This document shows positions 6,136-13,178 of a stretch of 20,376 nucleotides of DNA, in pieces (position 1 is the first letter of the stretch; each line of letters starts with the position of its first letter). This DNA comes from [Eubacterium] saphenum. Its GTDB lineage: Bacteria; Bacillota; Clostridia; Oscillospirales; Ruminococcaceae. A program made the position numbers and the translations under genes. The DNA lies in assembly GCA_004554555.1 (NCBI GenBank), contig SFLN01000027.1:1-20376 (forward strand), read 5' to 3'. The notes below the pieces were generated by a model. It was not told the origin of the DNA. It made no database searches and worked only from the letters and a program-made list of their open reading frames with translations.

Positions 6136-8730
6136 TTAGACAATCGCCAGTGCGCCGTCCTTTACGCCAACTCTAATCGTATCGCCCTGATGCAGCTTAT
6201 CCGCCAAAATCTCCCTCGCAATCAGCGTCTCCAGATTGCGCTGAATATACCTCTTCAGCGGTCTTGCACCAAACATCGGGTCATAGCTCTCGTCCACAAT
6301 CAGCTGCTTCGCCTCATCGGTTATCTCAAGCGACAGCTGCTTTTCTTTCAGGCGCTTTGCAAGGTCGGCAGCCTGAAGCTCGATAATCCCGAAAATGTTG
6401 TCCTTCGTCAGCGGCTTGTAGAACACAATCTCGTCAAGTCTGTTCAGGAACTCCGGTCTGAACGAGCCTTTCAGCAGCTTATCCACATTGCTTCTCGCTT
6501 CTTCGGTAATCTCGCCGTTCTCATCGATACCGTCAAGAATATACTGCGAACCCAAATTAGACGTGAGAATTATAATTGTGTTCTTGAAGTCAACCGTTCT
6601 GCCCTGGCTGTCGGTAACACGACCGTCATCGAGAATTTGCAGCAGCACGTTGAACACATCGGGGTGCGCCTTTTCAACCTCATCGAACAGTACCACGGAG
6701 TACGGCTTTCTGCGAACCGCGTCCGTAAGCTGACCGCCCTCCTCGTAGCCAACATATCCTGGAGGCGCGCCAATCAAGCGCGACACGGTGTGCTTCTCCA
6801 TATACTCGCTCATATCGAGACGGACAATGTTGTGCTCGTCATCGAAAAGCGCCTCTGCGAGAGCCTTTGCAAGCTCGGTTTTGCCGACGCCCGTAGGACC
6901 GAGGAACAGGAACGAACCAAGCGGTTTTCTCGGGTCGTTTATGCCGGCTCTTGAGCGCATAATGCTCTCGGTGACGCGCTGTACAGCCTCGTCCTGACCT
7001 TTAACTCTCTTGTGGAGCGTATCGGCGAGGTGAAGGATTTTTTCGCGTTCACCTTCAACCAGCTTGCTCACGGGAATACCCGTCCAGCGCCCGACAATTC
7101 TTGCAATTTCTTCCTCGGTAACCTTATCGCGGAGCAGCGAGTTTGCCTTTGCCTGCTCGGCGATTTCCTCCTCGTTTTTCAGCTCTTCCTGCAATTTCGG
7201 CAGCTTTCCGTACATCAGCTCTGCCGCCTTGTTCATATTATATTCGCGCTTTGCCTTTTCGATTTCGGCGTTTGTCTGCTCGATTTCCTTGCGCAAATCC
7301 TGAACCTTGGAGATTGCGTTTTTCTCGTTTTCCCACTTTGCCTTCATCGCGGTGAACTTGTCGCGCTTTTCGGCGAGTTCCTTGCGAATCTCGGCAAGGT
7401 GTTCCTCGGAGAGCTTGTCGGTTTCCTTTTTAAGGGCAGCTTCTTCGATTTCGAGCTGCATAATTTCACGCGAAATCTCGTCCAGCTCCGCGGGCATAGA
7501 GTCCATCTCGGTGCGTATCATCGCGCACGCTTCATCGACCAAATCTATCGCCTTATCGGGCAAAAATCTGTCGGTGATATAACGGTTGGATAGGGTAGCG
7601 GCAGCGATTATCGCATTGTCTTGAATTTTAACGCCGTGGAACACTTCGTATCTTTCTTTCAGTCCACGCAGAATGGAAATCGTGTCCTCAACGTTCGGCT
7701 CTTCTACGACAACCTTCTGAAAACGGCGTTCGAGAGCGGGGTCTTTCTCGATATATTTCGAGTACTCGTCAAGGGTTGTCGCGCCGATACAGTGAAGCTC
7801 GCCGCGCGCCAGCATAGGCTTGAGCAGGTTGCCCGCGTCCATAGCGCCGCCGTTTTTGCCTGCGCCGACAATGAGGTGAAGCTCATCGATGAACATAATA
7901 ATCTGTCCCTCGCTCTTCTTGACCTCGTTCAGCACGGCTTTCAGACGTTCCTCAAACTCACCTTGATATTTAGCACCGGCAATCAGCGCGCCCATATCGA
8001 GCGAGAACAGCTTGCGGTTTTTCAGATTTGCGGGAACGTCGCCGCGAACGATACGCAGAGCAAGTCCCTCGGCAATTGCGGTTTTACCTACGCCCGGTTC
8101 GCCGATTAAGCAGGGATTGTTCTTGGTTTTACGGGAAAGAATACGGATAACGCTGCGGATTTCGCTGTCGCGCCCGATAACGGGGTCGAGCTTGTTCTGC
8201 CGCGCGAGTTCAACCAAGTCCGTGCCGTATTTCTTGAGCACATCGTAGGTTTCCTCGGGATTTTGCGAGGTTACGCGCTGATTTCCGCGAACCTCTTGCA
8301 GTGCCGCGAGAATTTTCTTCTTGTCGATACCGAAGCTCTTGATAAGCCCCGAAACGCCGCTGTCTGCCTTTTCGAGCAGCGCCATCAGCAGGTGTTCAAC
8401 CGACACATAATCGTCCTTCATACGCTCGGCTTGAGCTTCGGCTTCGGTGAAAACCTTGTCCAAATCGGAGGAAATGTAGATTTTCCCGACCTCGCGCCCG
8501 CTGCCCGAAACGCGCGGCATACCCTCGATGAATTTGAGCGCAGCCTGTTTCAAGCCGTTCGCGTCGATACCTGTTTTCGAGAAGAGCTGCGGCACAAGCC
8601 CGCCCTCATCGTTTAACAGCGCGTATAAAAGGTGCATTTGTTCAACGCAGTTGTTCTGATACGACACGGATATATCCTGAGCCGCCTGAACAGCTTCCAT
8701 TGATTTTTGAGTTAATTTGTTTGCGTTCAT
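6136..8730 (-). CDS. clpB: ATP-dependent disaggregase ClpB
   Basis: 864 residues, the full ClpB length. ClpB is a hexameric cytoplasmic AAA+ machine that pulls polypeptides out of aggregates together with DnaK. In order: Clp-N domain (about 1-145), first AAA+ module with Walker A GEPGVGKT (210-217) and Walker B MFIDELH (279-285), the ClpB middle-domain coiled coil (about 405-530, rich in Glu/Lys) that separates it from ClpA and ClpC, and a second AAA+ module with Walker A GPTGVGKT (611-618) and RLDEIVFYKPL. ATG 8730 has AAAGGGG upstream. I see no CIRCE or clear CtsR operator in the upstream bases, which are occupied by an inverted-repeat element from 8755. No good terminator is evident after the stop. 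Confidence 0.97.
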   Translation of the reverse strand: MNANKLTQKSMEAVQAAQDISVSYQNNCVEQMHLLYALLNDEGGLVPQLFSKTGIDANGLKQAALKFIEGMPRVSGSGREVGKIYISSDLDKVFTEAEAQAERMKDDYVSVEHLLMALLEKADSGVSGLIKSFGIDKKKILAALQEVRGNQRVTSQNPEETYDVLKKYGTDLVELARQNKLDPVIGRDSEIRSVIRILSRKTKNNPCLIGEPGVGKTAIAEGLALRIVRGDVPANLKNRKLFSLDMGALIAGAKYQGEFEERLKAVLNEVKKSEGQIIMFIDELHLIVGAGKNGGAMDAGNLLKPMLARGELHCIGATTLDEYSKYIEKDPALERRFQKVVVEEPNVEDTISILRGLKERYEVFHGVKIQDNAIIAAATLSNRYITDRFLPDKAIDLVDEACAMIRTEMDSMPAELDEISREIMQLEIEEAALKKETDKLSEEHLAEIRKELAEKRDKFTAMKAKWENEKNAISKVQDLRKEIEQTNAEIEKAKREYNMNKAAELMYGKLPKLQEELKNEEEIAEQAKANSLLRDKVTEEEIARIVGRWTGIPVSKLVEGEREKILHLADTLHKRVKGQDEAVQRVTESIMRSRAGINDPRKPLGSFLFLGPTGVGKTELAKALAEALFDDEHNIVRLDMSEYMEKHTVSRLIGAPPGYVGYEEGGQLTDAVRRKPYSVVLFDEVEKAHPDVFNVLLQILDDGRVTDSQGRTVDFKNTIIILTSNLGSQYILDGIDENGEITEEARSNVDKLLKGSFRPEFLNRLDEIVFYKPLTKDNIFGIIELQAADLAKRLKEKQLSLEITDEAKQLIVDESYDPMFGARPLKRYIQRNLETLIAREILADKLHQGDTIRVGVKDGALAIV

Positions 8731-8754
8731 AAAGAGTCCCCTTTCTTTGATTTA

Positions 8755-8913
8755 GGTCGCCTCTAAAAACCTTGTTTGAGTGAAAATGTGTATAGCACGC
8801 CGCCTGCGTCGTCAAACCTCCTCGTAAGGCATCAAGCCTTACTTCGTCGGCTTTCCTCGCATTCGACGCACTCTACCCATTTTCACTTTTCAAATCGGTT
8901 TTTAGAGGTTCCC
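8755..8913. mobile_element. MITE-like inverted-repeat element
   Basis: Terminal arms CCTCTAAAAACC (8760-8771) and GGTTTTTAGAGG (8897-8908) are perfectly complementary. The match continues inwards imperfectly for about 30 bases, with GTGAAAATG on the left and CATTTTCAC on the right. An outer GG/CC may extend the element to 8755-8913. The interior is also palindromic, centred on GTAAGGC-ATCAA-GCCTTAC, with GCGTCG/CGACGC further out. No protein is encoded. Size (about 150-160 bp), terminal repeats and position between two genes fit a non-autonomous miniature element. No clear target duplication was found. It ends one base from the stop codon of the next gene and 25 bases from the clpB start. Confidence 0.7.
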
Positions 8914-8914
8914 C

Positions 8915-9568
8915 TTAGATTATGCAATTCTGTTTTGCAATTGCTGTTTTGTAGTAATTTTCGGCAGCCGTCTGCGCTTCGTGAACGTCCGGCAGAGCGC
9001 CGAAATACTCCTTCATTGTCCCGTCAAGCATCGCCATATAATCCGCGACAGCCTCGCCGAGAGCGTCGTCGGAGATGTCCTCACGCGGCATATTGAGCGT
9101 TCTCGTGAATTTTCCCGCGTTTATCGAGAACACAATATCGTCGGACAGCGCCTCGGAAATATACTTTTTCTCCAGCTCAATCCAGCACCCGAAAAATCCG
9201 TCCAGCGCGTCGATAAGCTCGGTGTTCTGCGTTCGGAACGATACGCGGATTTCGCCGGCTTTTTTGCCGTTTTTCGAGTAAATCTCAACGGAATAGCGCG
9301 CGGTCGGCTTGTAGCGGTATTTGAGCGATGAGCGCGCGCAGAGCGTCGCCGAGCCGGGCATTTCCGTGAGCACAAAGCACTCGCCCATTGCCCCGCGAAC
9401 TGCCTCCAAAATCTCCTGCAAGCGCATTTCGGGAGTTGTCAGGGCAACGCGTTCCGCCAAAATTCTGTTTATCATCGCAGAGCGCGAAAGCCCGTTTCCG
9501 TGCGCGAGCGCGTCAACCGCGTCCACAACCTCGTCCGAGAGCACCAAGCTGTAAATACTGTTCCCCAT
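8915..9568 (-). CDS. Ribbon-helix-helix domain protein of unknown function
   Basis: 217 residues; I do not recognise a named family. The first about 45 residues look like a CopG/Arc-type ribbon-helix-helix domain: a short strand (SIYSLVLSD), helix 1 (EVVDAVDALAHGN), the turn GLSRSAMINRIL and helix 2. This suggests DNA binding as a dimer. The remaining about 165 residues form a separate soluble alpha/beta region with a basic patch (SSLKYRYKPTARYSVEIYS) and no catalytic motif I know. No membrane segment. Start ATG 9568 follows AAAGGGG by 9 bases. It has its own strong promoter and stands apart from clpB, separated by the MITE-like element. No partner toxin is seen, so antitoxin status is not supported. 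Confidence 0.75.
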   Translation of the reverse strand: MGNSIYSLVLSDEVVDAVDALAHGNGLSRSAMINRILAERVALTTPEMRLQEILEAVRGAMGECFVLTEMPGSATLCARSSLKYRYKPTARYSVEIYSKNGKKAGEIRVSFRTQNTELIDALDGFFGCWIELEKKYISEALSDDIVFSINAGKFTRTLNMPREDISDDALGEAVADYMAMLDGTMKEYFGALPDVHEAQTAAENYYKTAIAKQNCII

Positions 9569-9608
9569 TTTTCATCACCCCTTTGAGAACTTGCTCTTTA
9601 TATTATTA

Positions 9609-9637
9609 ATTTTATCACACGTTTATTAATTTGTCAA
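9609..9637 (-). promoter_or_regulatory. Sigma-A promoter of the ribbon-helix-helix gene
   Basis: On the minus strand: TTGACA (9637 to 9632), a 17-base spacer and TAAAAT (9614 to 9609). The leader is about 35 bases. It is back to back with the csoR promoter about 60 bases away. Confidence 0.82.
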
Positions 9638-9698
9638 GCATTTTTATTAAAAAGTTGCACAAAATCTCAATAAAAATTTTGGTAATTTTGAAAAACTC

Positions 9699-9728
9699 TT
9701 GACAAAATACCCCCACAGGGTATATAAT
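9699..9728 (+). promoter_or_regulatory. csoR-copA promoter with CsoR operator
   Basis: TTGACA (9699-9704), an 18-base spacer and TATAAT (9723-9728). Inside the spacer and touching the -10 box is a perfect inverted repeat, ATACCC-CCACA-GGGTAT (9707-9723), which matches the C/G-tract operator type bound by copper-sensing CsoR. CsoR binding here would block RNA polymerase; Cu(I) would release it. The repression model is established for the family and inferred for this site. Confidence 0.9.
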
Positions 9729-9749
9729 AGAAGAAAAAGGAGTGTTGAA

Positions 9750-10049
9750 ATGGAAGAAAAATGCTGTTGTTCAAAGAAAAAAGTCCGTTCACCCGAGGAG
9801 AAAAAGCGGCTGATTAACCGCCTGAACAGGATTTCGGGGCAGATAAACGGGCTGAAGAAAATGCTGGAAAACGATGATTATTGCGTTGATATTTTAACGC
9901 AGAGCGCGGCGGCTTCGGCGGCGCTTGATTCTTTTGAAAGAGTGCTGCTTGACGAGCATATTAGAACCTGCGTTGCGGATAATATCAGAAAAGGGAACGA
10001 TGAGGTTATCGAGGAGCTTGTCGATATTCTTCGCAAAATGATGAAGTAG
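9750..10049 (+). CDS. csoR: Copper-sensing repressor CsoR
   Basis: 99 residues, all-helical CsoR/RcnR family. A longer reading frame is open from 9699, but that would overlap the promoter, so ATG 9750, with AAGGAG upstream, is the start. The Cu(I) ligand triad is present with correct spacing: Cys45, His70 and Cys74 (25 and 4 residues apart, as in the Mycobacterium tuberculosis protein). Tyr44 before the first Cys also fits. The protein represses its own operon through the ATACCC/GGGTAT operator in its promoter. Odd: an N-terminal MEEKCCCSKKK with three consecutive cysteines that are not part of the known site. The copA start lies 8 bases after its stop, so the two genes form one operon. Confidence 0.95.
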   Translation: MEEKCCCSKKKVRSPEEKKRLINRLNRISGQINGLKKMLENDDYCVDILTQSAAASAALDSFERVLLDEHIRTCVADNIRKGNDEVIEELVDILRKMMK

Positions 10050-10057
10050 GTGAAGGA

Positions 10058-12559
10058 ATGGTTCAGTACAACATTACGGGAATGACCTGCGCGGCTTGCT
10101 CGGCGCGCGTGGAAAAGGCGGTGCGCGGGGTTGCGGGCGTTTCGGGCTGCTCGGTGAACCTGCTCACAAACTCGATGACGGTTGAGGGCGGCGCGGCTTC
10201 CGATATTATAAAGGCAGTGGAAAAAGCGGGCTACGGCGCTTCCGTGAAAGGGCAAAAATCCGCCGATACCGAGGAAAATTCGCTTGAAAACAAGGAGTTC
10301 CCGAAAATGAAGCGGCGGCTTTTCTGGAGCTTGGGATTTCTGCTTATTTTAATGTATATCTCGATGGGCGCGATGATGTGGGGCTTCCCGCTCCCGCCGT
10401 TTCTGGCAAACGACCACGTTTCGATGGCGCTCGCGCAGCTTTTGTTAACGGCGATAATTATGGTTATAAACCAAAAATTCTTCATCAGCGGCTTTCACGG
10501 GATAATCCACAAAGCTCCGAATATGGACACGCTTGTGGCGCTGGGAGCAACGGCGGCGTTCGGGTACAGCGTCTACGCGCTTTTTGTGATGTCGAACGCG
10601 CAGGCTGTCGGCGATGGTGAAACCGTGATGAAATATATGCACGAGCTGTACTTTGAGAGCGCGGGAATGATACTCACGCTCATCACGCTCGGGAAGCTGC
10701 TTGAGAGCTACTCCAAAGGCAAAACCACAAACGCGCTGCGGGGGCTTATGAAGCTCGCGCCGAAAACCGCCGTGCTTATCGAGGACGGAACCGAAACCAT
10801 CATACCGGTTGAACAGGTGAAAATCGGAGATATTTTCAGCGTAAAGCCCGGAGAAAGCGTGCCGGTTGACGGGATTGTGGTCGAGGGAGAAACGGCGGTT
10901 GACGAGAGCGCGCTCACGGGCGAAAGCGTTCCCGTTGACAAAATTGTCGGGGACGAGGTTTCCGCCGCGACGATAAATCAGTCGGGGTATATCCGCTGCC
11001 GCGCAACGCGCGTTGGCGAGGACACATCGCTGTCCAAAATCATCAAAATGGTGAGCGACGCGTCAGCGACAAAAGCGCCCATCGCCAAGGTCGCGGACAA
11101 GGTTTCGGGGATTTTCGTGCCCGTGGTTATCGGCATTTCGCTGGTGACAATTCTGGTGTGGATTTTGTGCGGATTTGGCGCGGGATTTGCTCTGGAGCGC
11201 GGAATTTCGGTACTCGTGATATCCTGCCCGTGCGCGCTCGGCTTGGCAACTCCCGTGGCGATTATGGTCGGAAACGGCGTCGGCGCGAAGAACGGAATTT
11301 TGTTTAAAACCGCAGTTTCGCTTGAACAGACGGGCAAAACCGATATTGTCCTCCTCGATAAAACGGGCACGATAACCAAAGGTCAGCCCGAGGTCACGGA
11401 CGTTTTTCCTGCGGAAAATGTTGACGAAAACGAGCTGCTGAAAACCGCTTTCTCTCTCGAAAAACGCAGCGAGCACCCGCTTGCCGCGGCGGTTGTGAAA
11501 TACGGCAACGAGCGCGGTTTTACTGCGGACGAGCCGACTGAGTTCAAGGTTTTGCGGGGGAGCGGACTTGCGGCAACGCTTAACGGTCGCGAACACATCG
11601 CGGGAAATCTGCGGCTTTGCGAAACGTACTGCGACATCGCGGGCAAAATGCGCGAGAGAGCTGAAACGCTTGCCGAGGAGGGTAAAACGCCGCTGTTTTT
11701 CTGCCGCGAGAGCCGGCTTCTCGGTATAATCGCGGTCGCTGACGCGGTGAAGGAGGACAGCCCGCGCGCGATTTCTCAGCTCAGAAATATGGGAATAAAG
11801 ACGGTTATGCTCACGGGCGATAATCGTCGAACCGCCGAAGCTGTGGGAAAAATCGCGGGAGTTGACGAGGTAATCGCGGAGGTTTTGCCGGGGGACAAGG
11901 AGGACGTTGTCCGCGAGCTGCAAAAGAGCGGAAAAGTCTCGATGGTCGGCGACGGCATAAACGACGCTCCCGCCTTAACGCGCGCCGATACGGGAATTGC
12001 CGTGGGCGCGGGTACGGATATCGCGATAGACGCGGCGGACGTTGTGCTGATGAAAAGCAGCCTGCTTGACGTTCCCGCGGCGATACGTCTTTCGCGCGCG
12101 GCTCTGCGGAACATTCACCAAAACCTGTTCTGGGCGTTTTTCTACAATGTTATCGGCATTCCGCTTGCGGCGGGAGCGCTTATTCCGCTGTTCGGCTGGC
12201 GGCTGAACCCGATGTTTGCGGCGGCTGCGATGAGTTTATCGAGCGTGTTCGTGGTAACAAACGCGCTGCGCTTGAACTTGGCGAAAATCTACAACGAAAA
12301 GCACGACAAAAAAATCCGCGCAAAACGCGGAAAAATTCACAAGGAGGAAGAAACAATGGAAGTTACGATGAAGATTGAGGGTATGATGTGCGGGCACTGC
12401 GAGGCGACCGTGAAAAAGGCGCTTGAGGCAATCCCGACAGTCGAGAGCGCGACGGTTTCGCACGAAACAGGCACCGCGACAATCAAGCTCTCCGCCGAAA
12501 CCGATTTCGCGGTACTGAAAAAGGCGGTCGAGGACAAGGACTATAAAGTTATCTCGTAA
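10058..12559 (+). CDS. copA: Cu(I)-exporting P-type ATPase CopA with C-terminal CopZ-like domain
   Basis: 833 residues. P1B-type ATPase that exports Cu(I) across the cytoplasmic membrane. An N-terminal heavy-metal domain has MTCAAC (Cys11, Cys14). Core motifs are complete: TGES (287-290), the membrane CPC (390-392), DKTGT with the phosphorylated Asp434, SEHP (471-474), TGDN (586-589) and GDGINDAP (631-638). Cu(I)-specific membrane residues are seen: Tyr696-Asn697 and Met725-Ser726-x2-Ser729. The pump core ends near residue 745. A basic linker (about 746-766) joins a second heavy-metal domain (767-833, GMMCGHC) that resembles the free chaperone CopZ and has its own ribosome site. GTGAAGG precedes the ATG. 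Second gene of the csoR operon, followed by a terminator. Confidence 0.95.
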   Translation: MVQYNITGMTCAACSARVEKAVRGVAGVSGCSVNLLTNSMTVEGGAASDIIKAVEKAGYGASVKGQKSADTEENSLENKEFPKMKRRLFWSLGFLLILMYISMGAMMWGFPLPPFLANDHVSMALAQLLLTAIIMVINQKFFISGFHGIIHKAPNMDTLVALGATAAFGYSVYALFVMSNAQAVGDGETVMKYMHELYFESAGMILTLITLGKLLESYSKGKTTNALRGLMKLAPKTAVLIEDGTETIIPVEQVKIGDIFSVKPGESVPVDGIVVEGETAVDESALTGESVPVDKIVGDEVSAATINQSGYIRCRATRVGEDTSLSKIIKMVSDASATKAPIAKVADKVSGIFVPVVIGISLVTILVWILCGFGAGFALERGISVLVISCPCALGLATPVAIMVGNGVGAKNGILFKTAVSLEQTGKTDIVLLDKTGTITKGQPEVTDVFPAENVDENELLKTAFSLEKRSEHPLAAAVVKYGNERGFTADEPTEFKVLRGSGLAATLNGREHIAGNLRLCETYCDIAGKMRERAETLAEEGKTPLFFCRESRLLGIIAVADAVKEDSPRAISQLRNMGIKTVMLTGDNRRTAEAVGKIAGVDEVIAEVLPGDKEDVVRELQKSGKVSMVGDGINDAPALTRADTGIAVGAGTDIAIDAADVVLMKSSLLDVPAAIRLSRAALRNIHQNLFWAFFYNVIGIPLAAGALIPLFGWRLNPMFAAAAMSLSSVFVVTNALRLNLAKIYNEKHDKKIRAKRGKIHKEEETMEVTMKIEGMMCGHCEATVKKALEAIPTVESATVSHETGTATIKLSAETDFAVLKKAVEDKDYKVIS
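12356..12559 (+). CDS. copZ: Probable internally initiated CopZ copper chaperone, in frame within copA
   Basis: Within copA and in the same frame, AAGGAGG (12341-12347) lies 8 bases before ATG 12356, which is codon 767 of copA. Translation from here gives a 67-residue protein with a GMMCGHC copper site near its start, the normal size and layout of CopZ. This is one of the best ribosome sites in the window, which would be unexpected by chance at a domain boundary. A small CCGCG/CGCGG hairpin lies just upstream (12316-12330). The likely result is two products: full-length CopA carrying the domain, and free CopZ that delivers Cu(I) to the pump. The domain is certain; separate translation is inferred. 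Confidence 0.6.
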   Translation: MEVTMKIEGMMCGHCEATVKKALEAIPTVESATVSHETGTATIKLSAETDFAVLKKAVEDKDYKVIS

Positions 12560-12567
12560 ACCAAAAC

Positions 12568-12598
12568 GCCCGGGATTTTGCTCTCGGGCTGTTTTTTT
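12568..12598 (+). terminator. Intrinsic terminator of csoR-copA
   Basis: GCCCGGGA (12568-12575) and TCTCGGGC (12582-12589) form an 8-bp stem with one G-T pair and a 6-base loop, followed by TGTTTTTTT ending at 12598. The T-tract overlaps the stop codon of the converging gene (12597-12599). The minus-strand reading has only GTTTT after the stem, so it may also stop converging transcripts weakly. Confidence 0.92.
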
Positions 12599-13127
12599 AA
12601 TATGAATTTGTTAATCTCTCGCCGACGTATTCGTACTCGTCGGTTTTAAAAATCAGGTTGAGAGCGGGAGCGCCTTTTCTTAAATCGATAACAATGAACA
12701 AACCATCGCCTTTTTCAAACTTGTTGTAATACAAATGTTGTGTAACTCTGATATACTCGTCGAAACCCTTGCATCTGATGTAGTACCAATGGTCTGCCGT
12801 TGCGTCCGGTTTTAAAGTGTCACCGAGCTTCTTTTCTTTATATTTGTTGATAACCTCGCTTTGAACAACGACAAAATCTTCCGTTGTCGCTTTCTTGCCG
12901 AAAAGCTTTGGAAATCCGATGATAAAGCAAATCAATCCCATAACAGCAAACGGCACGATTATCAGATATTTCGCTTTGGAATTCTTGATTTTTGGAGCAT
13001 TTCTGAGCAGAAAAAACAGCAGAACTCCAACCCCGATAACAACCAAACCTACGATTATAATAAAAGCTGGATTTGGATTGAGCTTTTCTAAAATCAATTC
13101 ATCGGTTAATTGCTTGAGATTTTCCAT
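12597..13127 (-). CDS. Small membrane protein of unknown function
   Basis: 176 residues; no family recognised. Two hydrophobic segments can be read: about 21-42 (AFIIIVGLVVIGVGVLLFFL) and about 54-75 (YLIIVPFAVMGLICFIIGF), joined by a short Lys-rich loop. By the positive-inside rule that loop is probably cytoplasmic, which would put the C-terminal region of about 100 residues outside. That region contains WYYIRCKGFDEYIRV and a GDGLFIVIDLRKG segment, suggesting a small beta-rich fold. Start ATG 13127 has AAGGAG upstream. It lies just downstream of the phosphate transporter gene, but a terminator hairpin sits directly before its ribosome site, so expression may depend on read-through. A real gene by its composition and ribosome site; function open. 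Confidence 0.8.
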   Translation of the reverse strand: MENLKQLTDELILEKLNPNPAFIIIVGLVVIGVGVLLFFLLRNAPKIKNSKAKYLIIVPFAVMGLICFIIGFPKLFGKKATTEDFVVVQSEVINKYKEKKLGDTLKPDATADHWYYIRCKGFDEYIRVTQHLYYNKFEKGDGLFIVIDLRKGAPALNLIFKTDEYEYVGERLTNSY

Positions 13128-13140
13128 TTTTTCTCCTTAT

Positions 13141-13174
13141 TAAAAAAGCTGCCTTTTTCTCAAAAGCAGCTTTT
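13141..13174 (-). terminator. Terminator after the Na/Pi cotransporter gene
   Basis: On the minus strand AAAAGCTGC (13174 to 13166), a 13-base loop, GCAGCTTTT (13152 to 13144) and a continuing T-run to 13142. It begins 4 bases beyond the transporter stop and ends about 14 bases before the next start codon, leaving no room for a new promoter after it. It may act as an attenuator for the small membrane protein. Confidence 0.8.
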
Positions 13175-13178
13175 GTTT

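Noticed and set aside
6118..6954. Plus-strand open frame (278 codons) opposite clpB
   Set aside because: Antisense to a fully conserved ClpB second AAA+ domain; no ribosome site or family pattern.
8731..8760. CIRCE or CtsR operator upstream of clpB
   Set aside because: No TTAGCACTC inverted repeat and no clear GGTCAAA heptad pair; a lone TAAATCAAAG is not enough.
8915..9568. Toxin-antitoxin module
   Set aside because: The ribbon-helix-helix start suggests an antitoxin, but the protein is too long and neither neighbour (clpB, csoR) is a toxin.
9699..9749. Longer csoR start using TTG at 9699
   Set aside because: That would place the promoter and CsoR operator inside the coding sequence. ATG 9750 has a good ribosome site and gives the normal family length.
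11063..11923. Minus-strand open frame (286 codons) opposite copA
   Set aside because: Antisense to the conserved ATPase core; composition is that of a shadow frame.
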